From: Immersiella caudata
Taxonomy: Eukaryota; Ascomycota; Sordariomycetes; Sordariales; Lasiosphaeriaceae
Reading direction: 5' to 3'
NCBI GenBank assembly: GCA_030512335.1
Contig: JAULSU010000002.1
Coordinates: 124,001-188,000 of the forward strand
Length of the DNA: 64,000 bases
Every line of letters begins with the position of its first letter. The stretch's first letter is position 1. The notes under the pieces are model-generated. The model ran no database searches. It had not been told where the DNA came from and saw only the letters and a program-made list of their open reading frames with translations. Positions 21,100-30,629 of this stretch are shown in pieces. The translations under genes and the position numbers were made by a program.

Positions 21100-22671
21100 T
21101 CAAAATTTCCCAAGCCAATCCAACCAATCCGGCTTGTACGTCTTTCTAGCATCATACCGGTCCAATGCCTCTGCAAACGAACAGCCGGCAGCAACGATTC
21201 CAATTTGAACCATAACCCAGACCATATGAGTCCCTAATCCTTCGCTGCGGGCTTGTCTATTATCATTGAGCCACAAAGGAGAGAACATCACGCACCATGC
21301 CACCATGTAAAAAACGGAAAAGCTCAGGGCACACCACCACCAGAAGCCAGGATTAGTGACGTACCGGTCGGCCGAAATCGTTGTAATAAAAAAGATGATG
21401 AGCAAGTAGGAGCCGAATAACTGCCATCCTAGTCCCTTTGTGATATCGTCGTAGACATCCTGATACGAGAGACTCCCCCTGCCGAGGCAGTACCATATAT
21501 ATGCTGTTTTAATCAGCTGGTAGGCAATTCTCATAACCAAGTAGATCATCATGATTACCTGCACGATGAGGTACTTTGGCGGGCCTGGGGTTCGGGAGCG
21601 GCTGAAATGCAAAAGGTAGAAAAGGTGTTCCAACAAGGGTATAAGAAGAATAAATAGAGTTATCCATGATGTTTCGTGGCAGATAAGAGCTCTGAGCTGG
21701 AAGGCGCGGTCGATGGTGCGTTCCTCAGCGTTCCGGGTTGCATCTGTGTGGTTGCCATCGTAGGAAAGGAGAAGTACGACTTGCACTGCGATCCATGATG
21801 CAGCCATGAGCCATGAGATGACGTGGAAGTGAAGAGGGACTTGGATGGACACGAGCTTAGCAATGACGATGGTCATGGCAGTGGTGCTGACGATGTTGGC
21901 GATGAATTCGCTCCGGGATAGAACTGCCTTCCTTTTTGGGCTGGTACTTCGATCTCGTCGGCTGAATCCGGGGGGCATCGCTCTCTCAAGGTCTGATGCT
22001 GTCATCGGTGGTGACAGGGACAGTTCAGGGGCAGCCGAGACTCTGGTGCGGTCCGCAATGTCGAGACTGCTAGCGGGTGACGATTCGCCCGAGTAGGGCG
22101 GCTGACGGCCATCACCGCTCAGTACGATTGGAGGGAATGGTGAGCCCCCAATTGTTGGACTGCTTCTCTGATCTTGTGCGTTGGACACGCCCCATCCCGA
22201 TGGTTCGATTTCTTCGAGCTTTGCAATCCAATGTCCACGCAAGAGATGCAGAGCCCTCGCCGTGATGTGCAGCCGGGTCAGCAGCCCCTGAGATTCCCCA
22301 CTGCGACCGGCGATTCCATTCCACAGCCACCTCCCAAAAGCGTCGACGAAGGCGACCAGGACTAGAAGCGTCTCTATGGCGATAGCTAGCGGATTGAGCC
22401 TCCAAAAGAACGAAGTGATACTATCGAGAACGGTCCTCGGTCTAGGGTAGAGGAGACTCCCAGGGGGCTGGGTGAGCAGGCAGAAGCTCAGTGTCAGAAA
22501 GAGTCCCACAAGGTTTGCCCTGGAGAATGTGTTTCCGTTCGAATCTGCATCATCGGGTGGTGGCAGCGGGTCGAGATTTTCTTCCGTGATAGCCCCGAAG
22601 CGCCCGAGGACTGCTCGCTCAGTCACTAACATTGTCTCGCGAAGGAACCCCTGGCGGGCAGAAGATGGCAA
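21100..22671 (-). CDS. Multi-pass membrane protein, unknown function
   Basis: A single 523-codon frame without introns. The N-terminus is polar, then come hydrophobic segments at about residues 52-72 and 90-115. A long Ser/Pro-rich cytoplasmic loop spans about 155-250, and six further spans follow (for example AMTIVIAKLVSIQV, FHVISWLMAASWIAVQVVLL, SWITLFILLIPLLEHLFYL, YLIVQVIMMIYLVMRIA, YLLIIFFITTISA, WWWCALSFSVFYMVAWCVMF, VWVMVQIGIVAAGCSF). No transporter or receptor signature is apparent to me. The start at 22671 is the first ATG of the frame. Intact. It could be a lineage-specific transporter-like or scaffold membrane protein. Confidence 0.75.
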   Translation of the reverse strand: MPSSARQGFLRETMLVTERAVLGRFGAITEENLDPLPPPDDADSNGNTFSRANLVGLFLTLSFCLLTQPPGSLLYPRPRTVLDSITSFFWRLNPLAIAIETLLVLVAFVDAFGRWLWNGIAGRSGESQGLLTRLHITARALHLLRGHWIAKLEEIEPSGWGVSNAQDQRSSPTIGGSPFPPIVLSGDGRQPPYSGESSPASSLDIADRTRVSAAPELSLSPPMTASDLERAMPPGFSRRDRSTSPKRKAVLSRSEFIANIVSTTAMTIVIAKLVSIQVPLHFHVISWLMAASWIAVQVVLLLSYDGNHTDATRNAEERTIDRAFQLRALICHETSWITLFILLIPLLEHLFYLLHFSRSRTPGPPKYLIVQVIMMIYLVMRIAYQLIKTAYIWYCLGRGSLSYQDVYDDITKGLGWQLFGSYLLIIFFITTISADRYVTNPGFWWWCALSFSVFYMVAWCVMFSPLWLNDNRQARSEGLGTHMVWVMVQIGIVAAGCSFAEALDRYDARKTYKPDWLDWLGKF

Positions 22672-23841
22672 GCACGTGAATGGACGGTTAGTGCTCGCAA
22701 GGAAATGTTATTGATGGACGGCTTCACTAAACCATTTGGTAGGTGCGTCCCAAGGGATAGCTGCGAGGTGACAGAATTCAAGGCGGGGTTCGAAATTGAT
22801 ATTCCCCTCAAAAAGTGCGCCACGGCGGCCACCTTACATTTGGTCGCGGCAAATCAGGCGTGTTCGATTTCGCTGCAACGACAAGCCCTAATGGTGGGGC
22901 TGTTTGACTGCGGCCATAGTCACCTGATAGGTTTGGCGTTGTGGCTTTGCTGGCGCCAGACAGCCCTGAAACCCACAAACTACAGGTCGGTGAAGTTCCG
23001 CCACACCCTTCACATGGCCACCACATTCTCCTCACTGCAGAACTATGCGGTTGGTGTGCCCCGTGTGAAGGCGTTTGTTGATATGTACAAGGCCTCAAGT
23101 GATATCTACAGGGCTCTTGGAGTATATTGGGAGGGCGATGCGGATCCGAATAAAGCCTTTTCGCACAGCTTGAGGCCATACTTACAAGTCTTGCAATGTC
23201 AACATGCTGGAACTAAATGCTGACGTTGGGAATTATGACAACTAGGAAAACGGCGGAGGATACGGGGTGCGTTAGCGCTGTGGTATCGGTGCTGTGTGAA
23301 CCGTACAGCGTAATAGGTAGATCCGATGGCCCGCCTTTTCTGACTTTGGTTTCTTCGGCTCGCGCGCAGTCAAAAAGAGACACAAATACTTGAAAGACAG
23401 ACAGACTGGCAAGTACTAGTAGCATCTCGTGTTTCTTGTGCTCAATGTCAATATTCTCAGACTCATCACCTTCTGAGACTTGACTTGGGTGCGTCCCCAA
23501 ATGGTCACTTACACCGACCCTAACCCTCGGAGAGCCGCGGGAAATGCTTTGCCCGAGGAACCCACTGCCTCGACAAACAGCCGACACGAGCTCCGCCATT
23601 CGCGGCTTGTCGATCAACGATCCCGATTTCACCCCAATTTCCTGGGATGAAGCCTGAATGAAGGCGTTGGCGCGGGATGCGTACATAAGCCGTATCTTCC
23701 CGCGCGCCGTCATGATGGTCCGTTTTAGAAGAAGTTTGGACCCTTCTACCATTTCGCGACTAACCAATTGACTCCAATTGACCGTGCCCCAACGACGTCA
23801 TCGCCATCAAATCGCGCCTTCCTCTCGAAATTCCATTCAAC
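22672..23841. other. Intergenic, no gene recognised
   Basis: About 1.2 kb between divergent genes. ORFs on both strands (for example 22705-23223 plus and 23213-23767 minus) lack recognisable motifs, and their composition does not support coding. Probably the promoters of the two flanking genes. Confidence 0.45.
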
Positions 23842-25452
23842 ATGTCGGGTCTTCTCCACGTTGCGATGGCGCCGCGGCCGGGGCTGTCGCTGGACCAGTT
23901 CCACGAGTGGTACAACAACGAGCATGGCCCGACTCGGCTGCGCATGCCGCACATGTTCCAGAACGGGCTGCGGTACCGCGCGACCGACGGGCTGGACACC
24001 GAATTTTTGGCCATTTACGACGTCACCGACATGTCGCTGCTCGAAACCCCCACATACACTGAACTGCGCGAGCACCGTTCCCCGCGCGAGGCCGAAACCA
24101 TTGGCCAAGTCGACGTCAACCGCCGATTCCTCGACCTCGTCGGATCCCAGCAGAGCCCCGATTTTGTGCCTGCCGAGCAGCTCACCGACGAAGAGGCTGC
24201 AGGCCGCGTGCTCATCCAGGTCGAGGTCTCGCTGCAGGACACTCCCGACGCCGAAGCCGAGACGATCCGCTGGTATGCCGAAGAGCACATCCCTATGCTC
24301 TCCAAAATCCCCGGGTGGCTGCGCAGCCGCATCTACCGCACCCCCGCAGCGATTGAGGGCGCGACCTCCGCTCCGGTAAAAATAATCACCCTGCATGAGT
24401 ATGCCAAACAAAACGGCCTCGAGGGCCCGGAGCACCGCTCCTCCATGGACACTCCCTGGCGCACAAAGGTCTTTGCCTCCTACATCGCCGAAAAATCCCG
24501 CCGCGCCTTCGAAATCTTTTACATCTTCGGCCCCGGCCCGCGCGAACTCGACTCCCTCGCCAAACTCCCCCGCACCAAATCCTTCGCCGATAAAAACAAA
24601 ATGATCTCCACCATCGCCGGCGACAACCCCTTCATCTCCGCCTTCATCACCACCTCCGACGGCCTCGTCATCCCCTACCGCCTCGAAGGCAGCACCGACA
24701 AGAACGCCCCCACCGTCGCCTTCTCCAACTCCCTCCTTACCTCCCTGCACATGTGGGACCCTCTCATCGCCATCCTCAAATCCGCTCGTCCTGACCTGCG
24801 CATCCTCCGCTACGACACCCGCGGCCGCCGCTCCGTCCCTGAACCTCCCGCCCCTGCCACCCTGGACATACTCGCCACCGACCTCGCAACCCTCCTCAAA
24901 GCCCTTCGCATCCCCAAACTCCACGCCCTCATCGGCGTCTCAATGGGTGGCGCAACCACCCTCAAGTTCGCCCTCAAGTACCCCTCGCTAGTCGACCGCT
25001 TCATCGCCTGCGACTTCAACGTCGCCAGCAGCGATGCTAACACCCAGGCATGGAAAGATCGCATCGCCGTCGCCGAGTCGGAAGAAGGTATCTCCGCCCT
25101 CGCAAAGGTGACTGTCTCGCGCTGGTTCCACGAGTACACCATGACGAACCGCACCGAGCTCGCAGATTGGATGGTGCAGATGGTATCGGAGAATGATGTG
25201 CAGGGATTTATATGGTCTTGCCAGGCGCTGTGGGGGTATAACATGCGCGAGGAAATGCAGACATGTCAAGTTCCGGGATTGTTTGTAGTTGGTGACGGGG
25301 ACGGAAAGGGGGCGTTGGTCAAGGCGATGGAGGGTTTCAAGGGGAATCTCGGGGAGAAGGGAGGGGAGCTGAAGGTTGTGGAGAGGGCGGGGCATTTGCC
25401 TATGTGTGAGGATCCCGAGGGGTTTTGGGAGGCGATTGAGGAGTTTTTGTGA
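23842..25452 (+). CDS. EthD-domain/alpha-beta hydrolase fusion protein
   Basis: One intron-free frame of 536 residues. The N-terminal third looks like two EthD/dimeric alpha-beta-barrel modules: residues about 5-105 with QFHEWYNNEHGP, and about 125-230 with IRWYAEEHIPMLSKIPGW. EthD-like proteins take part in degradation or cyclisation of aromatic and polyketide compounds. From about residue 260 there is an alpha/beta hydrolase related to 3-oxoadipate enol-lactonases: nucleophile Ser367 in GVSMGG, probable acid Asp485 or Asp487 in VGDGDGKG, and His518 in RAGHLPMCEDPE. A complete triad implies an active esterase, lactonase or C-C hydrolase. The fusion suggests coupled steps on one aromatic substrate; this is inference. 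Long antisense ORFs here are shadows. Confidence 0.85.
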   Translation: MSGLLHVAMAPRPGLSLDQFHEWYNNEHGPTRLRMPHMFQNGLRYRATDGLDTEFLAIYDVTDMSLLETPTYTELREHRSPREAETIGQVDVNRRFLDLVGSQQSPDFVPAEQLTDEEAAGRVLIQVEVSLQDTPDAEAETIRWYAEEHIPMLSKIPGWLRSRIYRTPAAIEGATSAPVKIITLHEYAKQNGLEGPEHRSSMDTPWRTKVFASYIAEKSRRAFEIFYIFGPGPRELDSLAKLPRTKSFADKNKMISTIAGDNPFISAFITTSDGLVIPYRLEGSTDKNAPTVAFSNSLLTSLHMWDPLIAILKSARPDLRILRYDTRGRRSVPEPPAPATLDILATDLATLLKALRIPKLHALIGVSMGGATTLKFALKYPSLVDRFIACDFNVASSDANTQAWKDRIAVAESEEGISALAKVTVSRWFHEYTMTNRTELADWMVQMVSENDVQGFIWSCQALWGYNMREEMQTCQVPGLFVVGDGDGKGALVKAMEGFKGNLGEKGGELKVVERAGHLPMCEDPEGFWEAIEEFL

Positions 25453-25559
25453 GGGTTTTGGGGATACAGGGAGAGGGAGCGTTATGGGTTGGGAGCGGAT
25501 TGGGGGGGTGGCTGTCTGGAGTTGAACAGGGTTGGGAATAATACCAGCATCATTTGCAG

Positions 25560-26754
25560 CAGTTGATGCCCAGATACGGTTATGTGGTCTTCACTTCCTG
25601 GGAGCGGACAGTTCGACAAACACGGGGCACCAATGGTCTATTGGTTGGACTTCACACTTGCTCAGGCCAACATATCTGTCGACGGTGTGGTGCCGCTTAT
25701 GCCTCCTTCAAGCGGGATCATCCAGACCTTTCATCAGCGCGCATCTCACTTTTTCCCACGTTCTCCAGGTGGGATAAACACTAGCGCACGCACTTCTGTA
25801 CTTTCCTTGATCTTCGGGACCTCGGGGGCTTCCTTCCAGGGGAGCGCGCCATGGATACAGTCTTGAAAGCGCCAACGCAGGGAGAGATTAGGAACGGTTT
25901 CGGGTGTATCCACTAGTGAGTGAGAAAACATGGGCACCTTTACTTACACCGCGCAGGGGCATCCCCGTTGGAGTCAAACGACAACCCCGAGTTCTACCGC
26001 GCCGGAGATGCAGTGTTGAATCATGCCATTCCGACTGCCCGTGAGGCAGGCATCCAGATCATCTGGATCACCACTGGCTACTCGGACGATGACCTCGCTA
26101 AGCTGGATCCCGGCGTCTTCCGGACCTTCAACTTTGGGCCAGTCAGCGTGTCTCCAGACGTAAGCTGGCAGAAACTTCCGCCGGGGGAAGCATGGAGCAA
26201 GAAGGGCATGTACCGGAACCAAAAGGGTGGTGGCGATGACATCGGCGAAGTGACGGACAAGAATGGCAAGGTCATTGATGCTGGAAGGATCTTGGTCAAA
26301 GGATCGTGGAATAGTTGGCTTCACGACCCCTTGTCGGATGCCCACGAAGAAGGTAAGAAGAGTGCGACGCCACCAGATGTTCACATTTACAAGATCAGAA
26401 ACTCGGGAATGTGCTAGAGGATGAAGGACGTCACGAAATTTCTCCAAGCAAACAATCTCAGGACCTTGCCCTTCACCAGTATCAACATCGATCAGTGCGT
26501 CATGGGCACACTCCAGGATGCCTACCCCAAGGGATTCGACACCATCTTGCTGAAGGACGGGTATGCCACCGACAGCCCATGGTATTCTCAGTGGAGTGCT
26601 GAGAACAGCTGCTTCGTCAGCTGGGGGATGTCTCTCGAGCTGCAAGGACCTCTCGGAAGCAGTTGGGCTCAAGGTGGAGCAACTGGACGGCGCCGGCGAT
26701 GAGAAGACCAAGAAACCGCACAAGCTCGGCCAGGGAGCATGCAGTTGGCTTTAG
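25560..26754 (+). pseudogene. Isochorismatase-like cysteine hydrolase, broken
   Basis: The body (25950-26414) reads well: AIPTAREAGIQIIWITTGYS, then KKGMYRNQKGGGDDIGEV and GSWNSWLHDPLSDAHEEGKK, up to IRNSGMC. There a TAG at 26415-26417 interrupts the frame, which continues with MKDVTKFLQANNLRTLPF and INIDQCVMGTLQDAYPKGFD, where Cys in DQCVMGT is the expected nucleophile. An extra G near 26623 shifts the frame before the C-terminal CKDLSEAVGLKVEQLDG. A GTGAGT...GCGCAG intron ends at 25955, but the exon before it (with the first catalytic Asp) cannot be recognised. The family hydrolyses small amide or vinyl-ether substrates. With a stop, a shift and a missing start, this copy is dead. Confidence 0.6.
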
Positions 26755-27624
26755 CTGTATCAAACGTGTACGGTCTTTCCAGTAGGGTTTCTACCCCCGC
26801 TTAGATGAACGAAATGATATCAGTGAGATGCCTGGCTTTGGTGTCCATTGGCCTGGAAGACGGCAGACTCATTTGACGCGGGCAGGCTCCGGTGCACATG
26901 CCCTAGCAAACACAGCAGCCAAACGTGTGGCTGGTAGCCGCACACGCTTCAGACAGCATTTGCAACCAACGCCTGATAGAGTAGAGCGTGCCGCCCGATG
27001 CCCCCCGCCCAATCGCGCTGGTTATCCCAACAAGAATCCCGACGCAAAAGAGAGTTGTCGAGCCCGCCCGTCCCAAGCAGCCAGACGTGATGATTGTCGC
27101 CCTGACTGCCGCACTCAACATCAGAAATTGGATACCGCAGCACTGTTTGTGCTCACTGACTTACTGAGATCTCCCTCGCTAACCATATCTCGCCGCGCAG
27201 GGAGCGATTCTCAAGACGGCATGGGCGTCAACGGGCGTTGGATGCACGACACACCGAATATTCAAAGTTTCGAAATTACGAAGACCTCATCGAGCATGTC
27301 AACGAAATCCGGGACGAGCCTCTGCCGGACGCGGTTTCCCTCGAGCTTTCCATGATCCGCCTTCGACTTGCGGTTTTTCGGGACTTTGGCAGCATCTTTG
27401 CCGAGCGGCTTCGCCTGAACCTCGAGTTTTCACCTCACCGGTACGTCTCGCAAAGATGATATCGTACCTTGGAATGGCGAGCCCGTTGGGAATATGGTCT
27501 GCTTCAGCTTGTGCTGACCCGGGATTTTCGTGCCTTGGGCACGTGATGTTCGCCACAGGTATTGCTCATGTCTAGCCATTTTCGGCAAGCCTATGCATGA
27601 AATTCTCAGCCCAAATCATTCACA
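26755..27624. other. Mostly non-coding; one possible coding fragment
   Basis: A 74-codon plus-strand piece at about 27200-27459 (DLIEHVNEIRDEPLPDAV, LRLAVFRDFGSIFAERLRL) has a helical, protein-like composition and ends near a GTACGT donor-like site. No partner exon was found. It may be a remnant of a fungal STAND or incompatibility-type gene, but this is weak. Confidence 0.3.
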
Positions 27625-29739
27625 ATGCCCTGCGAAAAGTGTCTCGCGGTTCCCCTTTTCGATACCAGCGACAAGTGGATCGCGCAGCACCACGCCTCAT
27701 TTGCCGGCTTGGAGGCTTCGGCAGCCGAGGGTTGCAACGTATGTGCTCTGCTTGCGGACATATACTTGGAATACGTATGCGTTCCGCCGACCTACGCCAG
27801 ATACGCCGGCATTTCGCGCGAAGAGGGACGGCGCAAACAGTACGCAATGGACGGCGAGTCCGACAAGACCAAGTGCACTGTGTTTGTGGTCAGCGGAAAC
27901 AGGGGCTTCGGGTCATGGATGCTTGAGGGTCCACTCCCGCCCCGAGAACCGCTGCGGAAGTTAAGTTTCTTTCGGACGAAAAAGGATTGGCCACAACAGA
28001 CACCCAGGTTTGTCTTTGCCGTTGGGCAATACGCCATGGTTGGCCTTTCTTCTCGTCCAGACGGCATTGCGCACCGCGACTGGGACGTAGGGGGGAGGGA
28101 AGTCGCGTCGACCTGGGACCCCTCACTGGCGTTAAGCTGGGTGCGGGACTGCGACGCCAACCACGACAAATGTCCCAAGCTGTCGCTGAATGACACGCCA
28201 CTTCCGCCGAGAGTACTTGATCTTGGGCCGCGGAACACCCCTTCAGACTCCGATATCAAGCTCGTCATCACCGACCCCGATGCACACGGGCGATACGCCG
28301 CCCTGAGCCACTGCTGGGGGAAGTCACAGCCCCTGAGACTCACCCTGGCCACGCAAATTTCCTTGCAGCAAAAAATACACTTCTCACGCCTCCCCAGAAC
28401 TTTCCAAGACGCTGTTCAAGCAACCCGCCAACTCAACCTCCGCTACCTCTGGATCGACTCCCTCTGCATCATCCAAGACTGCCAACAAGACTGGGAGCAA
28501 CAGTGCTCCCTCATGCGAACTATCTACCAACACGCCTTCATAACTCTCGCCGGCCCCGACGCGTCCGACTGCGACACAGGCTTCATTCACAACCGCAACA
28601 TGCGCCGGCGCGAACCGCTCCACATCGCCTCCCCATCCGGCGCGGCGGACACCGTCACCCTCTTTCACGCCGGTCGCAACACAGGAGCCTTTTGGCCGTC
28701 TCGGAGCCCCAACTCCCCCCTCTTCACCCGCGGCTGGGTCCTCCAAGAGCGTCTTCTATCCTCCCGCACCCTCTACTTTGGCACGGAGCGCATGTACTTT
28801 GAGTGTTTTACTACCGCCCGATTCGAAGACAGCCACGAGCCTCTAGACTGGGGTTATTACAGGACCAATGAGCTTACGAAGAGGGTTATTAAATCTCTGG
28901 GCACTTCACCTGATTCGGGCCAGGTGTTCAAATACTGGACCGAGATCGTGTCGGCGTATTCGAACATGGCCCTATCGAAGCCTTCGGATCGGCTACCTGC
29001 GCTTTCGGGTATCGCGTCGGAGTTTGAGCGGGTTACGGGGGACGAGTACCTCGCTGGACTTTGGAGGAGGGACTTGCCGCAGGGACTTACTTGGTATGTC
29101 CATAGGGAAGAGAGGTATTTCGGTCTTGGGGGTGGTTTGACAGAGGGCACGACGAAAATGGAGGTTGCTCATCAGAGTGGCGCAGGCGGGGGTGAGGAAC
29201 AGCAATACATCGCCCCATCTTGGTCATGGCCTTCGACTCGGCATGGCGTCAAATTCTTCCACGGTGGCGACGGCCGACATTACGATTACGACCTCCACAT
29301 TGACGACGGATCAGTTACCCCTGCCGGGCTAGACCGGCTAGGTGCGGTCAGTGGTGGGTACCTTGATGTTACAGGGAAGTGTCTTCGTGTGGTGATAAAG
29401 GACCAACCGAAGCCCCTGAGCGTGTATCTTGCGAGAGATGGAGTTCGACGAGAGGAACTCTTGCTGTCATCAGCAAACTATATGCCGGATGATGGTGCGG
29501 ACGGTGGTTACCACAAGGTTGACGCTGTGTCGCTGCGAGTGGGTTGGGTATCACAGGTACAGATGGAGTACGCCGCTATTCTTGCGTTGGTCTTGGTGCG
29601 TGTCGGAACGGAGGGAGGCCGCGATGTTTATCGGAGGATTGGCATGGTGGAGCATAGGCAGGCAACGGACCCTCCGAGGGTGTGTTTGTTGGAAGAGGCG
29701 TTGAAGGGTGTGGAAGTGCAACGCTTGAGGCTGGTGTAA
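27625..29739 (+). CDS. HET-domain protein (heterokaryon incompatibility type)
   Basis: Intron-free, 704 residues. It opens with MPCEKCLAVPLF and a CNVCAL pair, typical of these proteins. The HET domain starts at YAALSHCWG (residues 224-232), continues through RLPRTFQDAVQATRQL and YLWIDSLCIIQD (274-285), and reaches HAFITLAGPDA. After it come RGWVLQERLLSSRTLYF, SDRLPALSGIASEF and a WSWPSTRHGV element in the usual C-terminal order. HET domains are TIR-like and trigger cell death when two incompatible fungi fuse; partners are unknown. Second in a local series with the PigL_N-propeller gene, the DUF6594 remnant and another HET gene. Intact. Confidence 0.9.
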   Translation: MPCEKCLAVPLFDTSDKWIAQHHASFAGLEASAAEGCNVCALLADIYLEYVCVPPTYARYAGISREEGRRKQYAMDGESDKTKCTVFVVSGNRGFGSWMLEGPLPPREPLRKLSFFRTKKDWPQQTPRFVFAVGQYAMVGLSSRPDGIAHRDWDVGGREVASTWDPSLALSWVRDCDANHDKCPKLSLNDTPLPPRVLDLGPRNTPSDSDIKLVITDPDAHGRYAALSHCWGKSQPLRLTLATQISLQQKIHFSRLPRTFQDAVQATRQLNLRYLWIDSLCIIQDCQQDWEQQCSLMRTIYQHAFITLAGPDASDCDTGFIHNRNMRRREPLHIASPSGAADTVTLFHAGRNTGAFWPSRSPNSPLFTRGWVLQERLLSSRTLYFGTERMYFECFTTARFEDSHEPLDWGYYRTNELTKRVIKSLGTSPDSGQVFKYWTEIVSAYSNMALSKPSDRLPALSGIASEFERVTGDEYLAGLWRRDLPQGLTWYVHREERYFGLGGGLTEGTTKMEVAHQSGAGGGEEQQYIAPSWSWPSTRHGVKFFHGGDGRHYDYDLHIDDGSVTPAGLDRLGAVSGGYLDVTGKCLRVVIKDQPKPLSVYLARDGVRREELLLSSANYMPDDGADGGYHKVDAVSLRVGWVSQVQMEYAAILALVLVRVGTEGGRDVYRRIGMVEHRQATDPPRVCLLEEALKGVEVQRLRLV

Positions 29740-30629
29740 GGCGTTTGGCGAGCTAAACCCCATTGTAAGATGATGTGCACAATAGCCACAATGACATTGT
29801 TGTCATGAAATGAGAGTGTGTTCAATGAAGTTCTCACCTAACACATCCATCCTGCAAGTGGCAAATCGGCCCCTCGAAACACTCCGTTATTCGCGATTCC
29901 CGTAAATTTTGTCGCTGATCCTCAATACTGTGTTCAGAAGCCGTACGTCCATCACCCAAATCTTGGCGTCACCAAGCTTCTAGTTCGATCAAGTTCGATC
30001 GCTATTGTTGCGAGAGTGAGAGTTGGATTTTGAGGGCATCGACATATCGACCATGATCGCACCTGCATGTTTTGAATAGACGGCCACGTGACGCTTCCTG
30101 TAGGATTTACGTCATGCGTTGCACATCTGGGCAATGAGAGCCCTTAAAAACCAAGGGAAGGAGCGGTTGGGCCTGCCCAGAACTTCAAACTTGGGCTCCT
30201 CGTCGCTTCAACAACTGCACACGCATTTACCTTCATCATCGCCCAGCAACCATTCTCAATCCAGAATACACACTACCTTGCTGCCTGGTCTCCAATTGAT
30301 TCGTGGTCCCCAACTGTGGCTGTCTCACTTTCGTTTCTTCACGTGCTCCTGCATAAATTCCACTACACGGAAGGCGCGGTTTCAGCCCTCTCCGGTCTGA
30401 GGCATCGCATCTCCCCGAAATCAGCATGCAAGAGTCGGTTTGCCAAGCCTGCGGCGCACGCTCACAATGGCGGGGGTCACACCCCGGAGGCCGTCGGAGC
30501 CTGATATCATCGTCAGCTTCCGAGAAACTCGCCCCCGCCCCGGTGCAATCAGAACCCGCGACCTCGAGTTCCCACCACGGGGTGCCCGAAAAAGAGCAAT
30601 CGTTTTCCCTGGGCGCGGCGCTTGCTAAG
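29740..30629. other. Intergenic; upstream region of the PigL_N-propeller gene
   Basis: Contains a short direct repeat (AGTTCGATC twice near 29982) and a CRE-like TTACGTCA near 30108. The open frame from 30426 to 30629 is continuous with the next gene, but its Ser/Arg/Pro-rich composition looks like leader sequence. Confidence 0.4.

Noticed and set aside
23746..24924. 392-codon minus-strand ORF
   Set aside because: It lies antisense to the EthD-hydrolase gene, its product is Gly/Asp/Val-rich without domains, and the plus strand has clear motifs. GC-rich third positions create such shadows.
30426..30629. Upstream start for the PigL_N-propeller gene
   Set aside because: The extra 68 residues are Ser/Arg/Pro-rich without similarity to the domain, while the next ATG gives the standard MDPLSI start.
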